The notes: generated by a model not told the origin, from the sequence alone. DNA of 18,126 nucleotides from Rikenellaceae bacterium (GCA_020859745.1 JAJBVQ010000104.1:1-18126), one strand, 5' to 3'. Shown: positions 6,571 through 13,710, numbered from the stretch's first letter. Program-made: numbers and translations.

Positions 6571-8154
6571 ATGAACAACCAGAAACTGAACCTGAGCCTG
6601 CTGGCTTCGCTCGCCTTGTGCACCGCCGGGGCGCAGGCCGCATCGCCGGCCTCCAGGACCAAAGCAAAAACCAATCCCGCCAAACCGAACGTGGTAATTA
6701 TCCTGGCCGACGACCTCGGTTTCGGGGACATCGCCTGCAACGGCTCCTTCAATACCATCGCCACACCGAACGTTGACCGTCTGGCCGCGCAGGGGGTGCG
6801 GTTCGCCAACGCGCATGCCACGGCGGCCACCAGTACGCCGGCGCGGTACAGCATCCTGACGGGCGAATACGCGTGGCGTCGGCCGGGGACGGGCATCGCC
6901 CCGGGCGACGCGGCCATGATCGTCACCCCGCAGCACCAGACCCTGCCGGAGATGATGCAGCGGGCGGGCTACACGACGGCGGCCATCGGCAAATGGCACC
7001 TCGGCCTCGGCGACAAGGCCGGACAGCAGGACTGGAACGGGGTCGTGACGCCGGGCTTGAAAGACATCGGGTTCGACTACTCTTATATCATGGCGGCGAC
7101 GGCCGACCGCGTGCCGTGCGTCTATATCGAGAACGGCAAGGTGGTGGGGCTGGATCTCGAAAATCACCCGGAGGACTCGATCCACGTAAGTTACAGCAAG
7201 CCTTTTCCGGGCGAGCCGACGGGACGTAAGAACCCGGAGCTGCTGAAGATGAAGGCGAGCCACGGGCATGATATGGCTATCGTGAACGGCATCGGCCGCA
7301 TCGGCTATATGACGGGCGGCGGCCCGGCGCTGTGGGTGGACGAGAATATCGCGGACACCATTACTAACCGTGCCGTGCAGTTTATTGAACGGGAGGCGAA
7401 AAAAGACGATCCGTTCTTCCTCTATTTCTGCACGAATGACGTGCACGTGCCGCGCTCGCCGCACGAGCGCTTCGTCGGCAAGAGCGGTATGGGGCCGCGC
7501 GGGGATGCCATCCTGCAATTCGACTGGTCGGTGGGCAAGGTGCTGGACGCCTTGGATTCGCTGGGGATCGCGGACAACACGCTGGTGATCCTCTCGTCGG
7601 ACAACGGCCCGGTGGTGGACGACGGCTACCAGGACCGGGCGGTGGAGCTTCTGGGCGACCACAAGCCGTGGGGCCGTTTCCGGGGGGGTAAGTATAGTAT
7701 TTTCGAGGCGGGGACGCGCGTTCCGGCCATTGCACGCTGGCCGAAGCATATCCCGGCGGGCAAGGTGAGCGACGCGGCGGCTTCGCAGGTGGACTGGTTC
7801 GCCTCGCTGGCGGCGCTGGTGGGGCAGGAGCTGTCGGAAGGCGAAGCGCCGGACAGCCGCGACCACCTCGAAGTATGGCTGGGCAAGGATCGCAAGAAGG
7901 GCCGGGCGTATATCGTGGAAAACGCGGGGACGCTCTCGATTACGGTGGACGACTGGAAGTACATCGCACCCAGCAACGGGGCGGCGAAGGATAACAATGT
8001 GAATATCGAGTTGGGGAATTCGAAAGAGCCTCAACTGTACAACCTCGTCGAGGATATGGGCGAGCGGAACAACCTGGCGGCGCAGTATCCGGAGAAGGTG
8101 GCCGAGCTGGCCGCCATGCTGGAAGGGGTGCGCAAGACGAATGACCGGAAATAA
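6571..8154 (+). CDS. Secreted Ser-type sulfatase
   Basis: A 527-residue S1-family sulfatase. The N-terminus is a signal peptide (hydrophobic LSLLASLALCTAGAQA, residues 8-23). The catalytic signature is S88-T-P-A-R92 followed by YSILTG: a serine where many sulfatases have cysteine, so conversion to formylglycine would need an anaerobic sulfatase-maturing enzyme (anSME), not encoded here. Metal-site residues include D47-D48 in ILADDLG and the later SSDNGPV. AIGKWHLG and the C-terminal QLYNLVEDMGERNNLA are also typical. Such enzymes remove sulfate from mucin or glycosaminoglycan sugars in gut Bacteroidota; which linkage this one cuts cannot be read from the sequence. It follows the NanQ-like gene and precedes a secreted protein of unknown function. 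Confidence 0.95.
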   Translation: MNNQKLNLSLLASLALCTAGAQAASPASRTKAKTNPAKPNVVIILADDLGFGDIACNGSFNTIATPNVDRLAAQGVRFANAHATAATSTPARYSILTGEYAWRRPGTGIAPGDAAMIVTPQHQTLPEMMQRAGYTTAAIGKWHLGLGDKAGQQDWNGVVTPGLKDIGFDYSYIMAATADRVPCVYIENGKVVGLDLENHPEDSIHVSYSKPFPGEPTGRKNPELLKMKASHGHDMAIVNGIGRIGYMTGGGPALWVDENIADTITNRAVQFIEREAKKDDPFFLYFCTNDVHVPRSPHERFVGKSGMGPRGDAILQFDWSVGKVLDALDSLGIADNTLVILSSDNGPVVDDGYQDRAVELLGDHKPWGRFRGGKYSIFEAGTRVPAIARWPKHIPAGKVSDAAASQVDWFASLAALVGQELSEGEAPDSRDHLEVWLGKDRKKGRAYIVENAGTLSITVDDWKYIAPSNGAAKDNNVNIELGNSKEPQLYNLVEDMGERNNLAAQYPEKVAELAAMLEGVRKTNDRK

Positions 8155-8167
8155 CTCCTTTCAGACC

Positions 8168-9100
8168 ATGAAGAATAGCTTCAAAACGGCCCTGCTTCTG
8201 TGGGTAGGGCTGGGGGTATTCTATTGCGGCGGCGTTGCCGCTCAGGAGGCCCCGTCGTTCCGCCATCCGGCGCAGAACCGATGGCTCACAGAGGCCGCGG
8301 ACCTGACGCTCCGGATGCGGGAGCTGGCGGTGGACGATAAAGCGCCGCGACTGTTCGTTTCGGACTCCGATATTCTGGAACATATGCGACAGATGGGCGC
8401 CGGTGACTACTCCACCCTGCAACGGGTGAGGGTGGCGGAGCTCTCCAGCGACAAGTTGGCCGAAGGGTTTATGATGCAGACGCTCTACTACGACGAACAA
8501 CTGACGACGGAGGAGCGCGAAGACCTGCGGCAAAAACTGAAAAACCGGATGACGCCGGGGGTACTGATCTCCGTCCTGAACGGGCGGGAGGGGATGACGC
8601 ATCTGGCTGCAAACGCCGTTCTGTCGTTCGACCGGACGTATATGCAGCCCGGGGACTGGCGGGGGGATTTGCTGCTGGTGCTGGACTACGGCGGCGATTA
8701 CGCTTCGGCGGTGGCTTTCTGGCAGTCGGGCGAGGGGACGGTCACCGGACGAGCGGCGTTTATAGTGGCCCAAAGAGCGGATGCCCTGTTTGAAATCCTG
8801 GATCAATACTACAACGGCGAGCCGGTTCCGATTCGGGAACTGACGGGTGTAGATCTAAATAAACAAAATATAATAAAAAAAAAAATGACGTGCGGCGGCA
8901 GGATCGCCTGCTGGACATTTCTGCGGCGGAGCATTTGCTGGAGACGGGGGAGTACGGTTTCCTGGCGATGTGCTCGCCGGAGGGCTACGGCTACGGGATT
9001 CCGATCAGCTATGTGTATGTGCCGGAGCGGAGGTGTCTCTATTTCCACTGTGCGCCTCAGGGGCACAAACTGGAGGCGGCAGCGGCAAACGACCGGGTGA
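8168..9100 (+). CDS. Secreted protein of unknown function; frame runs through an A11 tract
   Basis: I do not recognise this protein. From MKNSFKTALLLWVGLGVFYCGGVAAQ it has a signal peptide ending near residue 25. A mixed helix/strand domain follows to about residue 230. I chose the start at 8168 over 8141 because it opens directly into the signal peptide and avoids overlap with the sulfatase. The reading frame crosses an AT-rich spacer-like stretch (8850-8885) ending in 11 A residues, then continues 72 codons out of frame within the next gene. That tail is rich in Arg, Cys and Trp (for example CWTFLRRSICWRRGS) and looks like a shadow of the FMN-protein gene. Both other frames have stops at 8850-8862. 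With one A fewer the protein would end at the TGA at 8886 with 239 residues, probably the intended product. Confidence 0.6.
   Translation: MKNSFKTALLLWVGLGVFYCGGVAAQEAPSFRHPAQNRWLTEAADLTLRMRELAVDDKAPRLFVSDSDILEHMRQMGAGDYSTLQRVRVAELSSDKLAEGFMMQTLYYDEQLTTEEREDLRQKLKNRMTPGVLISVLNGREGMTHLAANAVLSFDRTYMQPGDWRGDLLLVLDYGGDYASAVAFWQSGEGTVTGRAAFIVAQRADALFEILDQYYNGEPVPIRELTGVDLNKQNIIKKKMTCGGRIACWTFLRRSICWRRGSTVSWRCARRRATATGFRSAMCMCRSGGVSISTVRLRGTNWRRQRQTTG
8875..8885 (+). other. Homopolymer A11 tract at the gene junction
   Basis: Eleven consecutive A residues precede TGACGTG. At this length the upstream frame reads through. At A10 it meets TGA at once, and at A12 it joins the frame of the next gene. 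Tracts this long are known sites of polymerase slippage and of sequencing error. Confidence 0.8.
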
Positions 9101-9363
9101 GCTTCTGCGTGGTGGGGGATACGCGGGTCTATCCCTATACGACGGCTTACGAATCGGTGCACCTGTTCGGCAGGCTGTCGGCCGTGGGGGACGATACGGA
9201 GCGGTGGGACGCGCTGTATCGGCTGCGGGCGAAGTACAACCCGGAGCTGAAAGACGCGCCGGACGGCTACATGCGCAAGTCCTTCCCGCGCACGACGGTG
9301 CTCCGGCTGGATATCGAGCACCTGTCGGGCAAATGCAAACGCATCCCGGCAGGAAGCCGCTGA
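8890..9363 (+). CDS. NimA-like pyridoxamine 5'-phosphate oxidase family protein
   Basis: A 157-residue FMN-binding split-barrel protein of the group that includes the Bacteroides nitroimidazole-resistance Nim proteins. Typical elements are MRRQDRLLD at the start, GYGYGIPISYVYV, YFHCAPQGHKLEA (H53, H59, K60) and NDRVSFCVVGD, with conserved Arg and Leu later. The start used is GTG at 8890, which gives the expected MRRxDR N-terminus. The only nearby ATG (8885) is in another frame, so either GTG is real or one base has been lost between ATG and GTG. The gene lies downstream of the secreted protein of unknown function and overlaps its read-through tail by 211 bases. Natural substrate unknown; similarity to Nim proteins is not evidence of drug resistance. 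Confidence 0.85.
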   Translation: MRRQDRLLDISAAEHLLETGEYGFLAMCSPEGYGYGIPISYVYVPERRCLYFHCAPQGHKLEAAAANDRVSFCVVGDTRVYPYTTAYESVHLFGRLSAVGDDTERWDALYRLRAKYNPELKDAPDGYMRKSFPRTTVLRLDIEHLSGKCKRIPAGSR

Positions 9364-9388
9364 ACGGGGTTGCCTACGGGTTAAGAAC

Positions 9389-9422
9389 AAGGGGTGTCGG
9401 GGCGTTGCCCGACGCCCTTTTT
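9389..9422 (+). terminator. Intrinsic terminator after the NimA-like gene
   Basis: AAGGGGTGTCGGG (9389-9401) pairs with the arm CCCGACGCCCTTT with two G-U pairs, giving about 13 bp around loop GCGTTG, followed by further T residues. Confidence 0.8.
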
Positions 9423-9501
9423 GCATCGCGGCCGATACGGCGGGCGGCCCTTTTATTTCGACTCCCGGCGGCGGGCGGATAAACGAACGAAATAAAATAG
9501 T

Positions 9502-9509
9502 AGATTTGC
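9502..9509 (+). promoter_or_regulatory. -7 promoter box of the asparaginase gene
   Basis: TAGATTTG matches TAnnTTTG. It ends only 6 bases before the ATG at 9516, so the message would have almost no leader. No clear -33 TTTG is seen. Confidence 0.5.
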
Positions 9510-9515
9510 GGAACC

Positions 9516-10529
9516 ATGAACCGATCCATACTGCTTATCTATACGGGAGGAACCATCGGGATGAAGACCAATCCCGAAACGGGATCCCTCGCCCCTTTCG
9601 ATTTCAACCAGGTCGAGACGGAGGTGCCGGAACTGAAGAAATTCGGCGTTCGGATCGAGACCGTCACTTTCGACCCGGTAATCGACTCCTCGAACGTCAG
9701 CCCCGCGGAATGGAACCGGCTGGCACAGGTCATTCGGGACAACTACGAGCGATACGACGGCTTCGTGGTGCTCCACGGTACCGACACGATGGCGTATACG
9801 GCGTCGGCGCTGAGTTTTATGATGGAGAACCTCGCCAAGCCGATCATCTTCACGGGAAGCCAGATACCGATCGGGGTGCTGCGTACCGACGGGCGCGAGA
9901 ACCTGATCTCGGCCATCGAGATCGCGGCGGCGGGCGAGGTGCCGGAGGTCTGTATCTATTTCCAGAACAGCCTGCTGCGGGCCAACCGCACCATTAAGTA
10001 CAACGCCGAGCATTTCAACGCGTTCCGCAGCCCGAACTACCCCCCGCTGGCCGAGGCTGGGATCACCATCAAATACAATACGCCTTATATAAGGAAGGTG
10101 GACAGTTTCCTGCCGTCGCTCAAAGTCAACACCTCGCTGGAGACGCGGGTGGCGGTGATCCGGATCTTCCCGGGACTCCGGCCCGAGATTTTCCGAGCGA
10201 TGCTGGGGATCGAAGAGCTGCGGGGAGTGGTGCTCGAAACCTACGGGGCCGGGAACGCCCCGACCGATGCATGGTTCGTCGATGCGGTGACCGAAACGGT
10301 CAGGCGGGGCGTGGTGGTCATCAACGTGACCCAATGCGCCGCGGGGAGCGTGGACATGGGGCTGTACGACACGGGCCGGGCGCTGCTCGAAGCCGGCGTG
10401 GTGAGCGGCCGCGACATGACCACCGAAGCGGCGCTGGCCAAGCTGATGTACCTGCTGGGCGAAGAGTTGCCCAAAGCGCAGATGGAGCACTACCTGCACA
10501 CCCCGATCCGGGGCGAAATCACGCTCTGA
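9516..10529 (+). CDS. ansA: Type I (cytoplasmic) L-asparaginase
   Basis: The enzyme hydrolyses L-asparagine to aspartate and ammonia. The 337-residue length equals E. coli AnsA (about 338). Both catalytic threonine motifs are present: YTGGTIG (T13) and VVLHGTDTM (T89-D90). There is no signal peptide, so the cytoplasmic type I form is preferred over the periplasmic type II. Other conserved segments are FTGSQIPIGVLRTDGRENL and the ETYGAGNAP loop. A terminator precedes the gene, and a -7 box lies directly before the start codon. It appears to be a single-gene unit ending before the structured spacer that leads to tRNA-Ser. Confidence 0.95.
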   Translation: MNRSILLIYTGGTIGMKTNPETGSLAPFDFNQVETEVPELKKFGVRIETVTFDPVIDSSNVSPAEWNRLAQVIRDNYERYDGFVVLHGTDTMAYTASALSFMMENLAKPIIFTGSQIPIGVLRTDGRENLISAIEIAAAGEVPEVCIYFQNSLLRANRTIKYNAEHFNAFRSPNYPPLAEAGITIKYNTPYIRKVDSFLPSLKVNTSLETRVAVIRIFPGLRPEIFRAMLGIEELRGVVLETYGAGNAPTDAWFVDAVTETVRRGVVVINVTQCAAGSVDMGLYDTGRALLEAGVVSGRDMTTEAALAKLMYLLGEELPKAQMEHYLHTPIRGEITL

Positions 10530-10615
10530 TCCTTGTGCTGCAAAGGGTCGCAAAAACGAGGAAATTTGCGCGGATGTTGTGCACAATAAATATTTATTCT
10601 AACTTTAACGCGTAA

Positions 10616-10706
10616 AAACGGCTTCCTGCCGTTTGCACTCCGGCCTTTCACGCGGCGGAGGCACGGTTCAACCGGCTGTAAATCAAAGCCGGAGTTAGTT
10701 TTTTGA
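10616..10706 (+). terminator. Structured spacer with a U-tract hairpin
   Basis: A perfect 7-bp hairpin AAACGGC-TTCCT-GCCGTTT (10616-10634) is followed by a longer stem in which ACTCCGG and CTTT pair with AAAG and CCGGAGT (one bulged C). After TTAG the second arm runs into TTTTTTG, as in an intrinsic terminator. The 35-base internal region has further small pairings. It could be the asparaginase terminator, or a small RNA or leader; I do not recognise a riboswitch class. Confidence 0.5.
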
Positions 10707-10723
10707 CAGAATTTTCATAAATT

Positions 10724-10811
10724 GGAGGAATGTCCGAGTGGTCGAAGGAGCACGCCTGGAAAGTGTGTATACCTCAAAAGGGTATCAAGGGTTCGAATCC
10801 CTTTTCCTCCG
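10724..10811 (+). tRNA. tRNA-Ser (GGA)
   Basis: An 88-base class II tRNA. The acceptor arms GGAGGAA (10724-10730) and TTCCTCC (10804-10810) pair, with discriminator G. The anticodon loop CTGGAAA gives GGA, which reads TCC and TCT. The long variable arm contains a TACC/GGTA stem, and the T loop is GTTCGAATC. CCA is not encoded. Confidence 0.95.
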
Positions 10812-11366
10812 CAAAACGGGCAGTGGCAGCGAAACCGCCTGACGGCGGTTTGTCGGAATGGCCGGAGCCGAAACGAGCTTTGCTCGATTGAGGGCCGGGC
10901 GGCCGACAAAAATGCGCAGCATTTTCGCGAACAATGTCCGGTTTGAACGGACCCGCCGGGAGGCGGGGGATAACGGAACGAAGTGACGTAATCCCTTTTC
11001 GGCAGAACTTGAAAAAGGCCGGGACAAACGCCGGAAGGCAGGGGATAAACAAGTCGCGAAGCGACGCGGTTAATCTCTTGGGAATAAGATGGGGGCAGAG
11101 GATCGACGTAACCCACAGGTATTGAGGTAAAGGGCAGAGACACAAACGGTAATCGGGTTCCCGCGTCAGCGGACGGCGGCCGCCAGAAACAAAGGGCTTG
11201 GAAACGTGAGATAGCAATAAGATCTGAATAGAGTTCCGAAGTGCACGGACAAACCTAAATCAGGCCAGTCGCACGCATCGAGCGTAACATATACGCGGAC
11301 AGCATGCCGCGCAACACAACAAAAGAACTACAAACAAAAAACAACTAATCAAATTTTACCGTCACT
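10812..11366. other. 555-bp gene-free, hairpin-rich spacer after tRNA-Ser
   Basis: No credible gene is present; short open frames here have no protein character. The first 290 bases hold a chain of small hairpins: AAACCGCC-TGAC-GGCGGTTT (10832-10851), TTTGTCGG with CCGACAAA (10849-10910) enclosing CGAGC-TTT-GCTCG, then AAAATGC-GCA-GCATTTT, GTCCG/CGGAC and CCCGCC/GGCGGG. Near 10990 is a copy of the tRNA 3' end, with a looser relative near 11070. The last 60 bases are A-rich and form the leader of exbB. I see no TAnnTTTG promoter for exbB. No RNase P, SRP or tmRNA core motif was recognised. Confidence 0.6.
10990..11000 (+). repeat. 11-base copy of the tRNA-Ser 3' end
   Basis: AATCCCTTTTC repeats bases 10796-10806 of tRNA-Ser, 194 bp downstream, beginning at the same T-loop position as the copy after tRNA-Pro. 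It is preceded by CGAAGTGACGT. A third, looser unit (GCGAAGCGACGCGGTTAATCTCTT) ends about 80 bp further on. Confidence 0.68.
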
Positions 11367-12170
11367 ATGAAAAAACTTCTGACAATCGTGTCCATGGTAG
11401 GTCTGCTGACCTTCGGCACCGCGAACCTGTACGCTCAAGATGCCGCCGATTCCGCCGCTGCGCCGCAGACGGAACAGGCCATCACTCCGGCCGAAGAGGC
11501 TGTAGCAGATGCCGTGGCAGGCGACGACCTGGGCGGTCAGCCGATGCACCAGGCACTCAAACAAAAATTCATCGAAGGTGGTGTGGGCTGGATGTCCCCG
11601 ATCCTTCTCTGCCTGATCCTCGGTCTGGCGATCGTAATCGAACGCGTTATCTACCTGAACCTGGCTACCGTTAATACCAAAAAACTCCTCGATAAAGTGG
11701 AAGACGCCTTGCAGAACGGGGGTATCGAAGCAGCCAAGGACGTTTGCCGCAACACCCGCGGCCCGGTGGCATCCATCTTCTACCAGGGTCTCGACCGCGC
11801 CGGCGAAGGGATCGACGTGGTTGAAAAATCAGTCGCTTCCTACGGTTCGGTACAGGCAGGCCACCTCGAAAACGGCATGTCGTGGATCTCGCTGTTCATC
11901 GCACTGGCCCCGATGCTCGGGTTCATGGGTACCGTGGTAGGTATGATCGCGGCGTTCGACGCCATCGAAGCTGCCGGCGACATCGCTCCGTCACTGGTCG
12001 CAGGGGGTATGAAGATCGCCCTTCTGACCACCGTGGCCGGTCTTATCGCCGCCGTGATCCTCCAGCTCTTCTACAACTACCTGCTGGCTAAAATCGACAG
12101 CATCGTGATCTCGATGGAAGACGCTTCCATCTCGCTGGTGGACATCCTGACCAAATACCTCAAAAAATAA
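11367..12170 (+). CDS. exbB: MotA/TolQ/ExbB proton-channel family protein
   Basis: The ExbB-type subunit of an inner-membrane motor that uses the proton gradient to power TonB-dependent outer-membrane transport. The 267-residue protein begins with a signal-like segment (MKKLLTIVSMVGLLTFGTANLYAQ) and an acidic, Ala-rich periplasmic stretch (25-70). TM1 lies at about 75-99. The cytoplasmic loop (100-170) carries VCRNTRGPVASIFYQGL. TM2 (172-198) contains APMLGFMGTVVGMI and TM3 (212-238) contains GGMKIALLTTVAGLI, the channel signatures. It is the first gene of a run with a small membrane protein and two ExbD proteins. ExbB is preferred over TolQ or MotA because of the ExbD partners, but the family cannot be split with certainty. 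Confidence 0.92.
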   Translation: MKKLLTIVSMVGLLTFGTANLYAQDAADSAAAPQTEQAITPAEEAVADAVAGDDLGGQPMHQALKQKFIEGGVGWMSPILLCLILGLAIVIERVIYLNLATVNTKKLLDKVEDALQNGGIEAAKDVCRNTRGPVASIFYQGLDRAGEGIDVVEKSVASYGSVQAGHLENGMSWISLFIALAPMLGFMGTVVGMIAAFDAIEAAGDIAPSLVAGGMKIALLTTVAGLIAAVILQLFYNYLLAKIDSIVISMEDASISLVDILTKYLKK

Positions 12171-12209
12171 CCGGCGCCCACGCGCTTCGGCACAGATCCA
12201 ATAAAAGAT

Positions 12210-12632
12210 ATGAAATACCTTTCAATCATTAAATACATACTGCTCATCGTATCGGCCATTGTGGTGATCGCGGGTGCGGTGACCTTCGTCGACGGCGAAG
12301 AGAACGCAACGCTGAACCTGATGCTGGGCTGGTCGTTCGCCATGGTCATCCTGACCATCGTGCTGACCATCGTCATGCCGCTGGTAGCAGTATTCCAGAA
12401 CCCGAAGAGCGCAGTACGCTCGCTGATCGGGCTGGGAGTCATCGTCGTCGTATTCCTCGTATCCTATGCGCTGGCTACCGATGATCCCATCACGCTTGCC
12501 AGTGGCAACGTCATCGACAATTCGTTCGAACTGAAGTTCAGCGACACCGCTTTGTATGCGACCTACATCGCTTTCGCAGGGGTGATCCTGAGCATTCTGT
12601 ACGGCGAACTGTACAAAGTCTTTAAAAAATAA
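12210..12632 (+). CDS. Small membrane protein of the Exb operon, function unknown
   Basis: A 140-residue protein with four likely membrane helices at about 8-26, 42-63, 71-89 and 114-134, ending LYGELYKVFKK. No known catalytic motif is seen. It lies between exbB and the first exbD, 39 bases after one and 11 bases before the other, so it is almost certainly co-transcribed. From memory, a small membrane protein in this position recurs in other Bacteroidales Exb operons, which would suggest an accessory subunit of the motor. That is inference from position, not from a recognised domain. Confidence 0.8.
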   Translation: MKYLSIIKYILLIVSAIVVIAGAVTFVDGEENATLNLMLGWSFAMVILTIVLTIVMPLVAVFQNPKSAVRSLIGLGVIVVVFLVSYALATDDPITLASGNVIDNSFELKFSDTALYATYIAFAGVILSILYGELYKVFKK

Positions 12633-12643
12633 GGGTCCATACA

Positions 12644-13222
12644 ATGGCTAATAGAAAAGTTCCAGAAATCAACTCCGGATCAATGGCCGACATCGCGTTC
12701 CTGTTGCTCATCTTCTGGCTGATGACGACATCCATGAACGTCGATTCGGGTATCTCCCGGAAGTTGCCGCCCCTGGTCGACCAGGAACAGGACCCGGGGA
12801 TGGACGCCCACGAGCGCAACGTGCTCATGGTGTTCGTCAGCGGCAACAACCAGCTCCTGGTAGCGGGACAGCGTATGGATATCAGCGGATTGAGCGAAAA
12901 GACCAAAACCTTTATCACCAACCCGACCAACGATCCCAATATGCCGGAGAAAGAGATGACCGAAATCCCGTTGCTCGGCAATTATCCGGTGAGCAAGGGG
13001 CTGATTTCGCTCCAGAATGACCGCGGTACCAGCTACGACATGTACCTCCAGGTGCAGAACGAGCTGACCAGGGCCTATAACGAAGCGAAAAACGAGCTCG
13101 CGCAACAGAAGTTCGGACGGTCGTTCAACGACCTGAACGACGAACAGCGGAAAGCCATTAACAAGGCGATTCCGGTGAAGATCTCGGAAGCCGAACCCCG
13201 TAACCTGACAGGAGGAAAATAG
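12644..13222 (+). CDS. exbD: ExbD/TolR family protein, first copy
   Basis: A 192-residue ExbD-type subunit. It has a short cytoplasmic N-terminus and one membrane helix (about 15-32, MADIAFLLLIFWLMTTSM) with the family's proton-path aspartate at D16, followed by a periplasmic domain that should contact TonB. It is longer than E. coli ExbD (141 residues): the C-terminal third (about 125-180) is rich in charged and polar residues, with a helix NELTRAYNEAKNELAQQ. It begins 11 bases after the small membrane-protein gene and ends 2 bases before the second exbD, consistent with a heteromeric motor. Confidence 0.9.
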   Translation: MANRKVPEINSGSMADIAFLLLIFWLMTTSMNVDSGISRKLPPLVDQEQDPGMDAHERNVLMVFVSGNNQLLVAGQRMDISGLSEKTKTFITNPTNDPNMPEKEMTEIPLLGNYPVSKGLISLQNDRGTSYDMYLQVQNELTRAYNEAKNELAQQKFGRSFNDLNDEQRKAINKAIPVKISEAEPRNLTGGK

Positions 13223-13224
13223 AC

Positions 13225-13710
13225 ATGGCACAATTCAAAAGGAACGGAAGCAAAGGGACCCCAGGGATCTCTACTTCGTCGCTGCCAGATATCGTGTTCA
13301 TGATCCTGTTCTTCTTCATGGCCACGACCACCATGCGTGAAGTGGAACTGAAGGTGCAGATCGACTCCCCGAAGGCGAGCGAGGCTCAGAAACTCGAGAA
13401 GAAATCGCTGGTCAGCTATATCTATGTCGGGCCGCCGACCAAGGCGCTCGCGCCGCAGTTCGGTACGGCGCCGAGGATCCAGCTGAACGGCGCGTACAGC
13501 ACGCTGAACAACATTACGGAGTTCGTCGCTTCGGAACGGGATAAACTCAGCGAAAAAGACCGGCCGGACATGACGGTCAGCCTGAAGATCGACGCCAATA
13601 CCAAAATGGGGATGGTGACCGATATCAAGCAGGAGCTTCGCCGGGCGAACTCGCTGTCGATCAGCTACGCTGCGGCTAAGGATAAGGGCGAAGGGAATGC
13701 CAACAAATAA
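13225..13710 (+). CDS. exbD: ExbD/TolR family protein, second copy
   Basis: A 161-residue ExbD-type subunit with a cytoplasmic N-terminus and one membrane helix (LPDIVFMILFFFMATTTM, about 20-37) carrying the conserved D22, then a periplasmic domain. The C-terminal part (DMTVSLKIDANTKMGMVTDI and KQELRRANSLSISYA) follows the usual ExbD/TolR pattern of a strand, a helix and a closing strand. It differs clearly from the first copy, so the two are old paralogues rather than a recent duplication. Last gene of the operon; a 16-bp terminator stem follows 35 bases later. Confidence 0.9.
   Translation: MAQFKRNGSKGTPGISTSSLPDIVFMILFFFMATTTMREVELKVQIDSPKASEAQKLEKKSLVSYIYVGPPTKALAPQFGTAPRIQLNGAYSTLNNITEFVASERDKLSEKDRPDMTVSLKIDANTKMGMVTDIKQELRRANSLSISYAAAKDKGEGNANK

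Noticed and set aside
6391..8034. 547-codon minus-strand open frame opposite the sulfatase gene
   Set aside because: Shadow of GC-rich codon use. It is rich in Arg, His and Val, has no recognisable motif, and lies wholly opposite two well-supported genes. The long minus frames at 1451-2737 and 4210-5451 were rejected for the same reason.
10722..10946. 74-codon open frame beginning at tRNA-Ser
   Set aside because: It reads through a clear tRNA and a hairpin chain, and the translation has no protein character.
10812..11366. RNase P RNA, SRP RNA or tmRNA in the gene-free spacer
   Set aside because: None of the core conserved segments of these RNAs could be found by eye on either strand.
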